From Urophycis tenuis (lineage: Eukaryota > Chordata > Actinopteri > Gadiformes > Phycidae), in the NCBI GenBank assembly GCA_036785325.1, contig JAXIVH010000013.1, forward strand, positions 10,041,332-10,105,331: DNA of 64,000 nucleotides, in the 5' to 3' direction. Each line of letters begins with the position of its first letter. Position 1 is the first letter of the stretch. The notes beneath the pieces were generated by a model. The model had not been told where the DNA came from. It did no database searches and was given only the letters and a program-made list of their open reading frames with translations. The position numbers were made by a program, and so were the translations under genes. Of this stretch, positions 1-11,047 are shown in pieces.

Positions 1-295
1 GTTCTTTCTCCCTTAAAGCCAAACGCTGTAACTCAACTTCCAACTCTTTAAGTCTTACAGTTTCATCAAGATTTTGACTTGATCCATCTGCAGATTCAGA
101 AGTACTCTGCAAGTGGGGCAGAATACCCTTACTAATCAAAGCAGCATATAACTCTGCCTTAACCACCTGTTTTTTCATTTGCTTTGAAGCAACAATGTTA
201 AAATGATCGGCAATTAACAGTAGATTACCCTTAGTGCACTGATTAAATGTTTCCAAGGTAGGAGACTCAACAAACTGCTCTACATTAAACTCCAT
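1..295 (-). CDS. Gypsy-type retrotransposon gag, N-terminal part (runs off the left edge)
   Basis: Reading leftwards from an ATG at 295-293 the frame stays open for 98 codons to the window edge. The product starts MEFNVEQFVESPTLETF and continues with a short leucine/lysine-rich helical region and a glutamate-rich stretch (ELEVELQRLALKE). It lies directly behind an LTR, a leader and a proline-tRNA type primer binding site, which is where gag belongs in an LTR retrotransposon. That N-terminus looks like the gag start of teleost Ty3/Gypsy elements, but the enzymatic part is outside the window, so the clade is an inference. No stop or frameshift is visible in this part. Confidence 0.7.
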   Translation of the reverse strand, partial: MEFNVEQFVESPTLETFNQCTKGNLLLIADHFNIVASKQMKKQVVKAELYAALISKGILPHLQSTSESADGSSQNLDETVRLKELEVELQRLALREKE

Positions 296-665
296 CTTCA
301 AGATGCCAACAAACTCCAACGACAGTACAAAATGTTGCTGCACACAGCCTCAAAATAACAAACTCCTGACTCAACGTGGCCTACTGCAATTCAAATTACA
401 ATTAACCACAAATCCAACAAACTGTGCCCACAAAATTACCTAAACATCAAAAAGGTAACACAGTAAATGACCACAAGTGACCAAAATAAGCCAACAAAAC
501 TGTCCAAAATCACCCAAACAACAAAAGGGTAACACACAGTACACCTGGCCTCAGTCACACAAAACACCAAAAAACATCCAGACAACACAGGCCTACTGCC
601 ACTAAGCCACCAAATCTAGATGCCAAAAACACATTGAAAACTTCTACAAGCTTTCAATCAGCTTC

Positions 666-677
666 GACGAGCCCCCA
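666..677 (-). promoter_or_regulatory. Primer binding site of the Gypsy element (tRNA-Pro type)
   Basis: Read on the minus strand, TGGGGGCTCGTC lies 6 nt downstream of the LTR end. It is complementary to the 3' end of tRNA-Pro, the primer used by many gammaretroviruses and some LTR elements. The 370 bases between it and the gag ATG at 295 are an untranslated leader without other recognisable features. Confidence 0.75.
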
Positions 678-683
678 AAATTA

Positions 684-1164
684 TGTTACGACCCTCGAAC
701 CAAGGCTCGTTTAGAAAAGGCCAAACATAATTAAAGAGTCAGGATTACTGAACAAGCAACCAATTTATTATCGAAATAATCAGAATAAATAAACCAAAGC
801 TGGTGAGCCGGCCAAAAAGAACAAAAGGGAGAGAAGACGCCCAGACCAACCCACAAAGGGCCGTAGAATCTGGGGTCTTCTCTCTAACCTAAATACACAT
901 AAATACTAGCCTAACAAAATAAAACCACGAAAATAGGACTACCGGACTCACCAACCTAAAATGTAACAAAGACAAAACTTAGCAACAATGCAAACACACA
1001 AACTGCTGCTGCATGAGCTGGAGAACCAAAGGAGAATGAAGAGACAAGAGCTGAGCCACATGGCCTCTTATATAGTCCTCCCCCTCAGATTGACATCACC
1101 TGTGAGAAGAAGCACATAATTATAGGCAGTTATAACTCCCATCCAGCAGGGGCAGTATGTAACA
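684..1164 (-). repeat. 5' LTR of the Gypsy element, inserted into a SAMD3-like gene copy
   Basis: The 481-bp LTR begins TGTTAC and ends GTAACA, the usual TG...CA inverted termini. On the minus strand it has a TATA box (complement of 1067-1074) and, about 300 bp downstream, an AATAAA signal (complement of 764-769), the order expected for LTR transcription. The PBS follows at its inner side. Its outer end falls inside a codon of the neighbouring SAMD3-like reading frame. The other LTR would lie left of the window, so the target duplication (probably the five bases at 1165-1169) cannot be confirmed here. Confidence 0.8.
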
Positions 1165-1852
1165 CCCGGTAATTGCCCATTTTATATTTTATTCTTTGTT
1201 GCCATCCATACATGCCATTGAATGAGCCTGTCTCTTTGAGGCACGGATACTTCTCAGCCAAGGCCTCAACTACGTTCATCACTTGGATTCCTGATGGGTA
1301 AGCCGCGTATTGAAATATTCTCTCAGCTAATTTCTCGAGAACGCTGCTAGTCACTTTCGGGTTGTTTAACAGGGTTCCATTGGAGTGGTAAGCTCTGTTT
1401 CCTGCCTCCAGCAAGAGCTGAGTGTCAAAGGAAAATGGTGGAATTTCGAACCGTCTTGGCCATGGTTGGAAACGGTATGATGAGGGACTTTCATCAGATG
1501 ATGAAGAGAGCAAAACGGTGTCCTGGGATGCTAAAGATGTGAATGACATGCCGTCTGATTATGGTAAGTTGTCATCCTTATCTTCCACTGTGCTGAGAGT
1601 TACAATGATTGGTTCAACTTGGACAACTTTCAGGGTACCCATGTCTTGCACATCTTCTATGGAGGTCAATGTGAAGAACTGACCCCCAAACTCCATATCT
1701 TGATACATTAGAGTAAAGCCATCTGGAGTGCTGAATGTGCTCTGGATGACGAGCTTGAGATCCTGTAGAGAACTGGGGATACCTGATGGCAGAGGCAATT
1801 TGTGCACTGTATGATCATCAAAAATGATCCGTAGCTTTGCTGGGGTGGACAT
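1165..1852 (-). pseudogene. SAMD3-like repeat-family protein, N-terminal part, cut by an LTR
   Basis: The start codon is ATG at 1852-1850, directly after a CAG that looks like a splice acceptor. The first ~95 residues (MSTPAKLRIIFDDHTVHKL...) resemble the PB1/ubiquitin-like N-terminus of the multi-copy teleost 'SAM domain-containing protein 3-like' proteins. A serine-rich linker and the typical block RRFEIPPFSFDTQLLLEAG...YGWQQRIKYKMGNYR follow. One TAA at 1559-1561 interrupts an otherwise continuous frame. After MGNYR the frame runs into the Gypsy LTR and stops within it. The gene lies just downstream of the transposase-like gene on the same strand; the pair may have belonged to one mobile unit. 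Function of the family is unknown. Confidence 0.6.
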
Positions 1853-1971
1853 CTGAGCAGGCAGGAAGACACTGAAACAAAGAAAAAAAGAAAATCCATT
1901 TAGTTCATTCTGACAACAAAAAAAAAACAAAAAAAACAATCAAGTCTTTTTAAACAAATCCCATTGCATAT

Positions 1972-3703
1972 TTAAAAGGGAGTGTTGATGTGGTGTTTTA
2001 AGGTAACAACTCGTCGTCCTGCGATAGTGAACATAGCCAGGGGATAGAAATCAAGTAGTTCTTTCGGCTCAATTACTTGGATGTTGCCTGTGTAGTCTAG
2101 CTCATAGCTCCTGAGGTGCTCGTTGTACCATCCATTTAGTAGTTTGACAACAAAGACTATGCTATCCAAAACCAAGATGATCTGAGAAACTTCAGCAAAG
2201 TCAGGCAAACCTGCAGTTGAACCATAGCACAACAGCATTCCTGGCGCATAGCTTGTACCTGAGATGACCACCTTGTTTGAGACATGGACCATTGTGATGT
2301 TTGGATACTTGCGCAGCATCAAGTCTTTAATGGCCTCATTTAGTACATCCAATGACACTTGTGATGTTTTGGTGACAGACACAGATTGTTTGAGTGCACT
2401 GTTCTCATGGAGACAAAGTGCAGCCATGAGTTGGTGTTTATTGGCGAGGGACAACACTATGTTCCTAAAGCAGCCGGTCTGTCGGACAATTTTTTTGAAA
2501 AAGCTGTGCTTCGCTTCGAAGCGCATTGTCCACAAGGCAGATAATGGTCCAAATTCCCTTATGAGCTCAGGATAATGCTCAATGAAGTGGTGTTTGGGAA
2601 TTAGTCTGTCTTGGGGGAATACATCCTGAAATCTTTGCCGGTGTTCAGCGATCTTGGTGTCCAAGTAGCAGATGCTTTCCTCTGTGTGAGCTGGGGACAT
2701 GACTAGCTCCACTATATCCTTCAGAACCATTAGCACCTGCCATACTGGATCACTCTCAGGTACTCTCAAGCCAATCACAAAAGGCAAAAGACGCAGCAGG
2801 CACCAATTTTCATGGGCATTCCCTCCTACTGATCTTTTTGCAGCGAAATTAGCCGGGACCAAATGTGGGCGATTTGTTCGGTCAGTCCACTTGTAAGGGA
2901 ACTGAGCGAGTAAGTTATTGAATTCCACCAAGGAAAAGTACTTGTTCTTGATGAACGCATTCAGTGACAATGCCAGCTCTTTTGGAACAACACCCTCAAA
3001 AAGGTTGTGTAGCACATCAGGAGGGTAACCAGATGTCACATCAAAATAACACAGCTTTTCAGATAGTGCACACTGTTTTTTCACCCCATAGCATGGACTA
3101 AGAGAAGGACTTGATAAAGCTGTCTGAACATGCAAGGTGTGCTGCTCTTGCCTTCTTCACTGAAAAACTCCTGATCTTACCTCTGTTGTCTGAAACATAG
3201 AGCGCTCTCCCAGACAGAATCGACAGAGATGAGGTCTTGTGAAACTTTCAACAAATCCTGCCACAGCATGAGCACCCAAATTGTCAGCCACTACGCTCAC
3301 CACAGTGCCTTTGATCACCTTCCCAAAACTTGGAATAAAAAGACCATCTTTCTCCAAGCTTTGAAGATCCCGCAATAGTGGCTCTAGCACTGTCTGAAAT
3401 CCAAACTGTTTGGTGTCACTGGCCTTACAGAGAATGCCTAAGTATATACTTGTCAATGCCGATCTTGCTTGTGCTGGGATGTTGCCTAACACCCAAAACA
3501 CAGCAGTGACTTTGTGTATCTTACGGGATGTTCCCAGGGGGTTGCAGATCTCAAAGTCATCGATGTACAGGATAAGACTTAATCTATCCTCATCAGTGGA
3601 GAAAAAGTCATTTTTCTGAAAATGAGACCCATCTTGAAATGACTGATATTTCAATGCACAGTCAGAGCTCCTTGTAGCAACTAGGTGCTTTTCTGGAGAA
3701 TTC
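1972..3703 (-). pseudogene. Transposase-like protein of a teleost repeat family, C-terminal two thirds
   Basis: Two long open stretches (up to 3703, then from 3156 to 1972) are in the same frame and separated by one TGA at 3157-3159. The first holds ILYIDDFEICNPLGTSRK, VVADNLGAHAVAGFVESF and a C-x2-C pair (LCRFCLGER); the second holds SGYPPDVLHNLFEGVVPKEL, NAHENWCLLRLLPFVIG and PKHHFIEHYPELIREFGPL. I recognise this set from large multi-copy teleost proteins with N-terminal C2H2 fingers. The 'PDVLHNLFEGV' block suggests a relation to TNP2-type (EnSpm/CACTA) transposases, which is an inference. The 5' part of the gene lies at 4369-5130, beyond an inserted MITE. One stop, one MITE and one small frameshifting deletion make this copy inactive. 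Confidence 0.6.
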
Positions 3704-3707
3704 TTAA

Positions 3708-4364
3708 AGTGATATTCCGCCATTTTTGGAAATAAGCTAATTTTCCACCTTCCCTCGAGCAAAACAATAGATCTTTACCCTTTTCCCGTTCATCCAGCCG
3801 TTCTGTGAGTCTGGCGGTACAACTTTTAGCTGTAGCTTAGCATAGATCATTGAATCGGATTAGACCATTCGCATCTCGCCCGCTTAGAAGTGACTACGAT
3901 TTCCGGAATTTTTCCCATTTAAAACTTGTCTCTTCTCAAGTTTGAAAGTGCAATAAGACCGATGGAAAATGAAACGTGGCGATTTTCTAGGCTGATTTTA
4001 CCCGGAACTATACTCTCATTCTGGCGTAATAATCAAGGAAAGTTGCAAAGGTACCATGGGCGCAGTGATATGACACAGCGCCTCAATAGTCCCTGTAGGC
4101 TTCTTCCGGCAATACAACCAACGTGATTACCTGCTATTACCGGTGGTATACCGGGACTATACTTTGAGGCGCGTCATATCACTTCTAAGCGGGCGAGATG
4201 CTAATGGTCTAATGCGATTCAATGATCTATACTAAGCTACAGCTAAAAGTTGTACCGCCAGACTCACAGAACGGCTGGATGAACGGGAAAAGGGTAAAGA
4301 TCGATTGTTTTGCTCGAGGGAAGGTGGAAAATGAGCTTATTTCCAAAAATGGCGGAATATCCCT
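3708..4364. mobile_element. Long-TIR MITE with TTAA target duplication
   Basis: The sequences 3708-3900 and about 4165-4364 are imperfect inverted copies of each other, so most of the 657-bp element folds back on itself. The termini are AGTGATATTCCGCC and the complement of GGCGGAATATCCCT (one mismatch). TTAA flanks both ends (3704-3707 and 4365-4368). TTAA duplications are typical of piggyBac and Kolobok families; which one made this MITE cannot be decided here. It has no coding capacity and interrupts the transposase-like gene. Confidence 0.75.
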
Positions 4365-4368
4365 TTAA

Positions 4369-5130
4369 GTACCTGTGACAAGGACTGCAGTATAGGAATA
4401 TATTGGTTCCACAACTGAAAAATGTGACTTCATACATTCCCTCCTCCTATATGATGTAGTAAAAGGACCATCTTTCCTTAAAGCTGAACTAATATGGTGT
4501 GACTCACAGAAGTTGCTCACCAAATCACTTAACAGAACTGATTCCAAGTCACAGTTTCTTGAAGGTGGACTCGATAACATGTCTCAAAACTGGTCCAGAT
4601 GAGGAGCAGGATATGAACTGTAACTCATCTACAATTTCATCAATGCACTTGTTCGGCACATTGTAACAACTCTCCAACTTTAGAAAGAGCAGTCCAAGTC
4701 TATCCTGTATAACTTCAGACAAATCCTCACATGGTTCAACAAAAACCTCTGTATCCTCTTCAGAACTCACTGGATCCTGCTGGATGATAGGAGTATCTGA
4801 ATGCGTTTTCAAGACCTCAGATTTAAAGTCTTCATGCGAGTGCTGAACATGTTTCCTGTGCTTATGAGTACAAAAGGTTGAATAGATGTTTGTACTGAAG
4901 CTACAGTCTTTGAATGCACACTGAACAACTTCAAACCTCCTCAGATGACTGTGTAAATGTTCAAAATACTGTTTCTCAGAAGAGAAGGACACTAAACTGC
5001 AGCGCTGACAACTGAACGAAACTACCACCTTTGGTGAAACTGATTCCACATGATGGCGGGATAGATGGATCTTGAGAGCATTAAACGTCTTAAATGAACA
5101 AGGACAATAGGGGTTATGCGGAACGCCCAG
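4369..5130 (-). pseudogene. 5' part of the transposase-like gene with C2H2 zinc fingers
   Basis: Minus-strand frame from about 5130 downwards encodes a C2H2-like finger (YCPCSFKTFNALKIHLSRHH) and a second Cys/His block (CQRCSLVSFSSEKQYFEHLHSH, CAFKDCSFSTNIYSTFCTHKHRKH). An acidic linker and a helical region (LGLLFLKLESCYNVPNKCIDEI) follow, then LRKDGPFTTSYRR...FSVVEP at 4365-4480. After that a short deletion shifts the frame. The coding continues on the far side of the MITE at 3703. There is no clear first exon; an in-frame TAG lies just upstream of about 5130, so the start is unresolved. Confidence 0.5.
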
Positions 5131-5855
5131 CGCTCGAACCGGAACACTGGTCTAAACAGGTCTAATCATTTCCGCTTTTCACTTCGTACACAGTGGTTGA
5201 TTGCAGCGGTAGGTGAAATCCTCTGAGGTAAATTCTCAGTGTCGCTTATTATAATAAAATTCTTATTTCTGATCAAACTTAAGTGTATTTGTTTTAATGA
5301 AAATTTCACAAATGTTAAAATATCAGAAACGGCAATATCTGAATAGCAGTTTTTGTTGTGTGGCTAGCGGCTCTGTGTCGGGGAAATTTAACGCTCGCTG
5401 TTTCACTAGTTTCCAAAGGATGAGTCAGTCAGGGCAATATGGGTCCGAAACATTAGGTGTGATAACTTTGTTATAAGGAGACACACCACCCTCTGCCGTC
5501 GACATTTTATGCCAGAAGATATTGAATTGAATGGGGTATTGAATGGAGCCGACGCCGTTTGAAACCCGGGGTGATTCCGGTGTTGTTCGCCTGGAACAAC
5601 TTCAGCCTGCCGGGTCGCTCGGCCAAGCGTGTGGCAGAGGACATAGCGGCAAGAGGATGAGGAGCTGATCGATGACAGCGCGTCTTTGAGGTGTAACGAC
5701 TATGATAGCCAAATGGATGATCTAAGGTGCCGATCGTAAGCCAAATCATTGTACCTATTGTAAATACATTAGTACATGAAGCATTATTGAAACATGTTTG
5801 CAGAAAATGTTTTTTATACTGTCAAATAAATGTTGTGCTCAGAACATAACGTCTA
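5131..5855. other. No gene recognised
   Basis: AT-rich sequence with a short GC-richer block near 5500-5700. Small open frames here have no recognisable composition or motif. I see no coding or RNA gene. Confidence 0.5.
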
Positions 5856-6305
5856 TTAAAAGTCAGGTACTATATAACTATTGAAAAAAATAACTGCATT
5901 TTTTCTTATTACTTTTGTGACCTCTGGGTCAACTACTATGTGTTGGACTAGCATCTTTTCTTGAGCACTAATGGCAAAGTCACACCATCCCATTCCTGTC
6001 AGCAAAAGTTGCCCCTGCACCTGCCAGAAGTACAGGTGACTTTATTTTAACAGCAGTGTTCCTTCCTTCATGTTTAGATACTTGCAGTCAACGTAGCTGG
6101 TAATGTTGGGGCACTTGATCTCAAATGGGCCAAAAGGTGGCTGTGCAAAAGGGTCAAATACTAGGCCTGGGTCTGGTGAGGTGCCAAGCCTTGGGGCATC
6201 AGGGTGAACAATTAGGCCACAGGGCATGTAGGTTACATTCCTTATTTTGCAGTATTCTTGTGCTGCCGTAAACTCCATATCTGCACCCATTTGAGTAAAA
6301 GACAT
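5856..6305 (-). pseudogene. YqaJ/lambda-exonuclease domain fragment, transposon-associated
   Basis: The minus strand reads CGLIVHPDAPRLGTSPD, then PPFGPFEIKCPN, and after one TAA (6042-6044) continues in the same frame with HLYFWQVQGQLLLTGM and WCDFAIS, ending at a TAA at 5856-5858. The D...E-x-K arrangement (GTSPD ... FEIK) plus Q-x2-G-Q is the active-site pattern of the YqaJ / lambda-type recombinase-exonuclease fold of the PD-(D/E)XK superfamily. In fish such genes are multi-copy and travel with DNA transposons (ISL2EU-type elements carry one). The N-terminal part of the usual protein is missing and the single stop makes this a pseudogene. No transposase is next to it. Confidence 0.65.
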
Positions 6306-7719
6306 TTCTAAATTTGAGTAGAATTATGGCAGCTGATGCCACTCTGAATTTCCAGCCTGCTCTCTGGTTGCCACCTCAATCTAAATGTCTAATCTAAATG
6401 TCTGTCGGGGCATGCCGGTAGTCATCTAAAGGAAGCTGTGGAAGAGGTGGAGCATCCATATTGATCTGTATTACCCTAGTTAGGTAGTATGGGCTGCTGG
6501 TTAGAAAGTAAACTTCCCGTTTGGGCTACACCAGTGTTTTCTCATCACTGGTGGACATTTGTTGCTATGAGGGGCCTTCAGTCTTTATAAGGGTCCTCAA
6601 TACATAGCAGTCCAATATTGAACAGGTTCCCATTCACACCCTTGTAGAGTGTATTTCTATGAAACAAAGTGGTACAGTTCATATCCTACTGTGACAAGGT
6701 TACAATTATAAAAGTAAAATATGTTGTATGTATGGTCTGCTGGCTTCAGTAACTGCAATGTGTGGAAAAAGAGATAGAAATTCATTTACAAAACTAAAGT
6801 CCATAAAGTCAGTATAGTGTCATAGTCCTCATTTGAGAGGAGAATGACCTGAAGATAGGAACCATTTGCCAGTGTTTTTTCATTCTTCTGCATGGACCTG
6901 TGACTAGCTGCTCTTGACACTGACAGTACCTGTCAACCTGTCTTTGTTTGAAACTGGTGGACAAGAAGATACAGCAATTGTTCATTCATTTATTTATCAC
7001 ATTTGTCATTATACAAACAAAATAATGCTGAACCACCTGCCAGAACGGAAGTCGACATTAGACCTACAGTCGACACATAGGACCAGCATTAACACACAGG
7101 ACATCGTAGTAATTATACTATTGGTACCAAAACCCCATCGCTAAAACGCAGTCTTCATTTGATTGTTTTAATCGTCTGTGACAAAAAAAGGCTAAACTAC
7201 TGATAGCATACAAGTCTAAACTAACGACTGATAGTTACCTAACGCTATATCGGGTGCCATTAGCAAAAGCTACATACTACATACCTTCATAATTATGAAT
7301 AAATGAGGAAGCGTAAAACTTAAATCCCTTGTCAAACACAGTACTCAGGGTTCTGGAGGTCTGTTTGGCAATAGTGTGTACATCGGAAATTGTTATTAAG
7401 GGTAGATCCTGTAAACACCGGCTGTAGAAGTTATTTTACTTCGCTAGGTGAGTCAGCCATGGAGACAGCAGCGGACTGCCGGAAGTAGTTAGACCCGTTT
7501 TGAGAACCCGGAAGAATGTTGCGCATAACCCCTATTAGCATATAGGCAATGTATGGATTGAGTACGGCCACTGTTTCCATGTTTGAGTCTGTAGTGCTTG
7601 AAAAAATCAACCCTTTTATTTGAGGCAAAGCTACAACTTTTACACAGCCACCTCATGGTGGGACACTATAGGGCAAAAAAACAAAAAACAAAACAATTTG
7701 TAAAATTATATTTCTGGTG

Positions 7720-7769
<50 letters not shown>

Positions 7770-9622
7770 GCTGTATTGTGATTGGGTGGTCAACTTACCC
7801 TTAACAGGGTGCCTCATGAGGGGTAAAGCCACGAGGTCAGCGCCATCTTACTATGATCATAACGGTTAAATAATTCTAAAATCTGTTTCTAAAGCAGGGT
7901 ATTCATGGCTCAGAGAATTCTACTTCTCCTTCAACCCTCACTCCATATCAATTTATCGCCTTAACACTACACCTGCTATTAATACGAAACTAACAAGTTT
8001 AATATCCTCGTCATCAGAATCAAAACCGTGCTCATTACGCTACCACTTCAGTGACCAACCTCTGTTGTGACCGTTCCACTTCAATATAGTTCGCATAGTC
8101 TGTCTAACCTCTTGATTTTAGGCATAGTCTTTCCCGCAAACCCCGAGCTTAAATAAGTGAGCGGTAAATGTTTATTTTTAACTTATTTGCAATTGAAAGA
8201 ACTTGCTATTAGTTAGCCTTGCAATATGCTTGCCATTTCACAACGGCTAAATCAACTAGCACACACTTGGCTTGCTTGCAACTCCACCAGCTAACTTACC
8301 ACCCGCGAAAAACAGCTCACCGTGCTTCCGCTATTGTCAAAATAATAATGATTTCACCCAAGACTACGTCTAAGTTGGTATCACTGTCCTATTTTCAATG
8401 CAGCACTGATGCCAAATCGCCGCATTAATACCACGAAAACCCAGATACCTTCCTATCCATTTATATGCTGCAATAATTAATTAGACCAAAACGCGTTCAA
8501 ATGAAGTTGCAAAGCTCGAAAGTGGAATTGATTTGTGCGTGCTTAACTTAACCGTGATGAATTTACACACTTTAAAACGTCTGGGAAAGGGAAGCACCGA
8601 TGACAAACAGCAACAGAATTGAAGGCACGTGAAGTTTAATCCGCGACCACTATGTCGAAATCTCACTTCGCATCAAGTTCATCAGTGAGACAGGCAACCT
8701 GTTGGGGCATGCGCATCTCTAACATCTGACATCACACCAGCGTTCTATTGGCAACATTTTACTTGAATTTCTGTAGTTAATGTAATAGTCGGGTCATAAT
8801 GTGAGGTTCTGTGACCATCCTCTGGCAAGGATGTTTTGATGATTGATTTAACCTCTATGGACCCTTTAGAAAAGATTAAGCCCCCATGTCCCTCCCAAAA
8901 ATCCCGGCATTTTTTGCTAGAGAGCCAAATTCAAAATGGCGCCCGGCGCCATCTCTAAAAAATAACTTTTGATCTGGATGACCTAGAATCATATATGAAG
9001 ACATTTTTTCATACAAGTCAACCATGAGGATTCCAAATCAGACATCATTTTGATATTACAGCTTTGTTTTGTACGAACTTCCTACCCCAATATGAACAGT
9101 GTAGGTCCAAGATCTTTATCAGATCTCTTGATTCAAGAGACTGCCAGTTGCTGATTGTCAGTTGCCTAAAAAAAAAAAAAAAAAAAAAAAAAAACGTGCG
9201 ACATGTAGAAAGTCGTTATCTTTCCCTGTCATCTCGCGTTTGGGCATCGCAATGCACTTACCATAAAGAATGGAACGGCATTTTAACGGCTCGCTTGAGC
9301 CCAGTCTCTTTCCCCTAGTGGCCATCTTGGTTCTAAACTCTGCGGGCGAGGGGGACGGAATGTGGCATTCAGTCACCAACCAGGGATGCCTATGTAAAGA
9401 ATACATTTGTATGTTGTTGTATTGCATTTATTTATTATGTTTATTTTAGTTATTTTGTTTAGACTCCAGATATCCACAATATAATTTCGCAGATCAGCTT
9501 GTGATTGTATGTCCAGAAGAACCAAAAACATACAAACGTGTTCATGTAACCAGTAGATGGCAACAGCGCCTACTTTATTTCCCGGCAGCCAAGGGATCGT
9601 CTTTGGTGCCACCGTGCCTACA
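6306..9622. other. Non-coding stretch with a (CA)n microsatellite and a poly(A) tract
   Basis: About 3.3 kb without a credible gene. It holds a (CA)n microsatellite at 7728-7768 and a run of about 26 A at 9169-9194, possibly the tail of an old retroposed repeat. Open frames in the interval are short and low in complexity. Confidence 0.5.
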
Positions 9623-9667
9623 GGGCCGTGCATATGTTTGAGGAACGCGAGAACATATGCACGGCCC
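9623..9667. repeat. Perfect 16-bp inverted repeat (hairpin)
   Basis: The arms 9623-9638 (GGGCCGTGCATATGTT) and 9652-9667 are exact reverse complements around a 13-base loop. The stem includes an NdeI-like CATATG core. It stands alone in sequence with no clear transposon ends. Confidence 0.85.
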
Positions 9668-9811
9668 GATGCAAGGACAGAACAAAGCTCTGCCTGCAGG
9701 GCTCCACTCCTTGAGTCCACAACAATTTGTGTATGTGTAACTGCTGTGTACCCGCCCCGCCAAGAACCCACACACAGGCTGGATTGGATGATGTTCTTCT
9801 TTATAAGGTAG

Positions 9812-9843
9812 CCCAAGCAGAGAGCTGGAAGACTGCCAGGAGC
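9812..9843. repeat. 32-bp direct repeat, left copy (right copy at 17122-17153)
   Basis: CCCAAGCAGAGAGCTGGAAG followed by ACTGCCAGGAGC recurs with one mismatch at 17122-17153 in the same orientation. The copies lie on either side of the DIRS element but 0.9 and 0.7 kb outside its ends, so they are not its target duplication. The nature of the shared sequence is unknown. Confidence 0.7.
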
Positions 9844-10720
9844 ACATTACATCTTAATTTCTTTTACAATTACTTGAAATGCAATTAAAGATGTGACTTA
9901 AAACAATGGTTTTTAACAGAATAATTCTTAACATGTGATCGTATAGTGGTTTTAACTGCGTTTTCACATTACTGCTTTTACAATGAATTCAATAAAATAT
10001 ATTCTTAACTTATGTGATCAGGAGCCTAACTAATCACCCATGAACCTATCCGTAAAGGCTACCCAGGCTACAGGTTACCCCAAATAAATGGAGATAAGCG
10101 GAGGCTGTTTCAGTACAAAACGAATAATTTATTAATAAATAATCCTGATGGTGTACACAAGAGAAAGGAGGTTATTCAGAGGGATATTACGGCAAACTGT
10201 AAAGGAAAGAAATAAACAAAACCAATGATAATTGTACAGCTGTGACACAAAGACACAAAACCCTACTCTAACCTCGCATTGCAACCGTAGCTCCACTAGA
10301 GGTGACCATTTAGTCGCACCCACTCAAAAAAAACTTTGCAATTAAATAGATGACAAACCACACGAGAGCACACAAGAAAAGTTCACACACTTGGCCACTA
10401 GGGCGTACACACAGCAAACACAACGAATGAGCTAATGGTTACATACTCGGTCAGCGGAGTTATTCATTAAGATGGGTCACAGCATGAACACAGGGAGAAA
10501 AAGGGGAAGGACAGAGGAACACGCAATGAACCTCATTGAATAAAACAAATCAAAATAACCCGGGGAAAAACAGTGGTTAAGACCCTTGCCGGCCAGCTGT
10601 GATCTGCGGCATCTGACTGAGCAGCAACAGGTGGACGGCCCGCCTCGCTACAAAGATGCCTATGATCGCTCAAAGCAGCAACCCCACGCTCACTATGCCA
10701 CAGCGTGAGGTGCGACCAAA
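9844..10720. other. No gene recognised left of the DIRS element
   Basis: AT-rich non-coding sequence. I see no open frame with recognisable composition and no other repeat boundary before the DIRS left end at 10721. Confidence 0.5.
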
Positions 10721-10762
10721 CGTAAGTTATCGATATAGCTATGGATCTATGAGCCCGAACGA

Positions 10763-10900
10763 TGACCGTCACTACGGTCATAATTATGGATGATGCCCTC
10801 ATCGTCACCTATACCGAGATTAAATCACACATTGTCACGACCACGTGACCCGGAAGGAGGCGTGGCTTACCATAAAGTATGCCCAGTAAGCGCGCTGCAT
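10763..10900 (+). repeat. DIRS element 1, left inverted terminal repeat
   Basis: The stretch GACCGTCACTACGGTCATAA onward to the CACGTG-containing part and beyond is found in inverted form at about 16300-16440, nearly identical. It includes a short palindrome (GACCGTCACTACGGTC). Confidence 0.85.
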
Positions 10901-10941
10901 CCTCTATCCTCGGAACGCCTTTATGGTCCGAGCGACAGAAG

Positions 10942-11047
10942 GTAGTGACGGTCATCGTTCGGGCTCATAGATCCATAGTTATATCCATAACTTACGATCT
11001 ATTTCGCCCTCACTTCTGACCGTCACTACGGTCATAATTATGGATGA
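10942..11047. repeat. DIRS element 1, internal complementary region
   Basis: Positions 10942-10996 are the reverse complement of the left element end (10721-10775, two mismatches) and 10997-11047 that of the right end (16409-16460). In the DIRS model this region aligns the two ends for circularisation of the cDNA. The stop codon of the recombinase (11038-11040) lies inside it. Confidence 0.9.

Noticed and set aside
9623..9667. tRNA or microRNA gene
   Set aside because: No cloverleaf or A/B boxes; the stem is shorter than a usual pre-miRNA stem.
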